Both the position numbers and the translations under genes were made by a program. The notes under the pieces were generated by a model that made no database searches, was not told where the DNA came from, and worked only from the letters and a program-made list of their open reading frames with translations. Positions 63,932 to 64,000 of a DNA stretch of 64,000 bases are shown here, one piece after another; position 1 is the first letter of the stretch, and the number at the start of each line of letters is the position of its first letter. Origin of the DNA: Cellvibrio zantedeschiae (lineage in GTDB: Bacteria; Pseudomonadota; Gammaproteobacteria; Pseudomonadales; Cellvibrionaceae); NCBI RefSeq assembly GCF_014652535.1, contig NZ_BMYZ01000001.1, positions 2,293,370 through 2,357,369 on the forward strand, in the 5' to 3' direction.

Positions 63932-64000
63932 CATCCTCGCGCAGCGGGGATCCAGTTGTTGACGTTAATTTTTAAGCTGGATCCCCACTGCGCGAGGATG
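63932..64000. repeat. Long inverted repeat at the right edge (dispersed palindromic element)
   Basis: Two 24-bp arms (63932-63955 and 63977-64000) are complementary with a single mismatch and enclose a 21-nt AT-rich loop. The arm motif (CATCCTCGCGCAG then GGGGATCCAG) resembles palindromes repeated many times in proteobacterial genomes. The element probably continues a few bases past the window, since CGT precedes the left arm. It lies 50 bp after urtB and could fold in RNA downstream of it. Confidence 0.85.

Overview
The window looks like chromosome from a free-living, polysaccharide-degrading gammaproteobacterium, most likely Cellvibrio or a close relative (Cellvibrionaceae). The housekeeping genes (radA, parE, cpdA, yqiA, yqiB, nudF, thiC, tolC, waaA) are gammaproteobacterial in sequence and partly in order. 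The plant cell wall enzymes (GH10 xylanase, GH26 mannanase, CE2-type acetyl esterase, CE1-like esterase with a long polyserine linker) are characteristic of Cellvibrio. The assignment rests on recognition, not on a search.

Layout. 1-7200: a partial periplasmic binding protein, a Mak-type ROK fructokinase, two tandem PilZ (c-di-GMP) proteins, an MFS exporter divergent from a LysR regulator, radA and a membrane sensor-like protein. 7300-12450: a VolA/Pla-1-type lipoprotein lipase, a GH10 xylanase and a polyserine esterase lipoprotein. 12592-26830: a membrane-bound winged-helix regulator with a TolB-like propeller, then a minus-strand export system with three paralogous MacB/FtsX-type permeases, an ABC ATPase and a membrane fusion protein. 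It lies downstream of an NtrY/NtrC-like two-component system. A sigma-54 type promoter with two upstream repeat sites sits in front of the fusion-protein gene.

26993-42988: parE, yqiA and cpdA are separated from yqiB and nudF by about 11.4 kb. That segment holds a compact Pil-Chp-like chemosensory operon (two response regulators, CheW, MCP, a CheA hybrid, two more CheW proteins), a stand-alone MHYT membrane protein and a HypX-like CO-producing enzyme. In E. coli the five flanking genes are contiguous, so this looks like an insertion into a conserved cluster. 43087-47872: thiD-thiC under a clear TPP riboswitch, then tolC on the other strand. 47971-54051: GH26 mannanase, waaA, CE2 esterase, a VanZ-like fusion protein and dgt.

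54346-63880: a nitrogen-scavenging region with allophanate hydrolase, urea carboxylase, a GntR/FCD regulator, and urtA-urtB of a urea ABC transporter whose remaining genes would lie to the right. Its leader carries an NtrC-like site, a canonical -24/-12 promoter and a palindrome at the predicted transcription start, which suggests nitrogen activation combined with local repression. The right edge ends in a long inverted repeat of dispersed-repeat type. No tRNA, rRNA, CRISPR array, insertion sequence or phage gene was seen.
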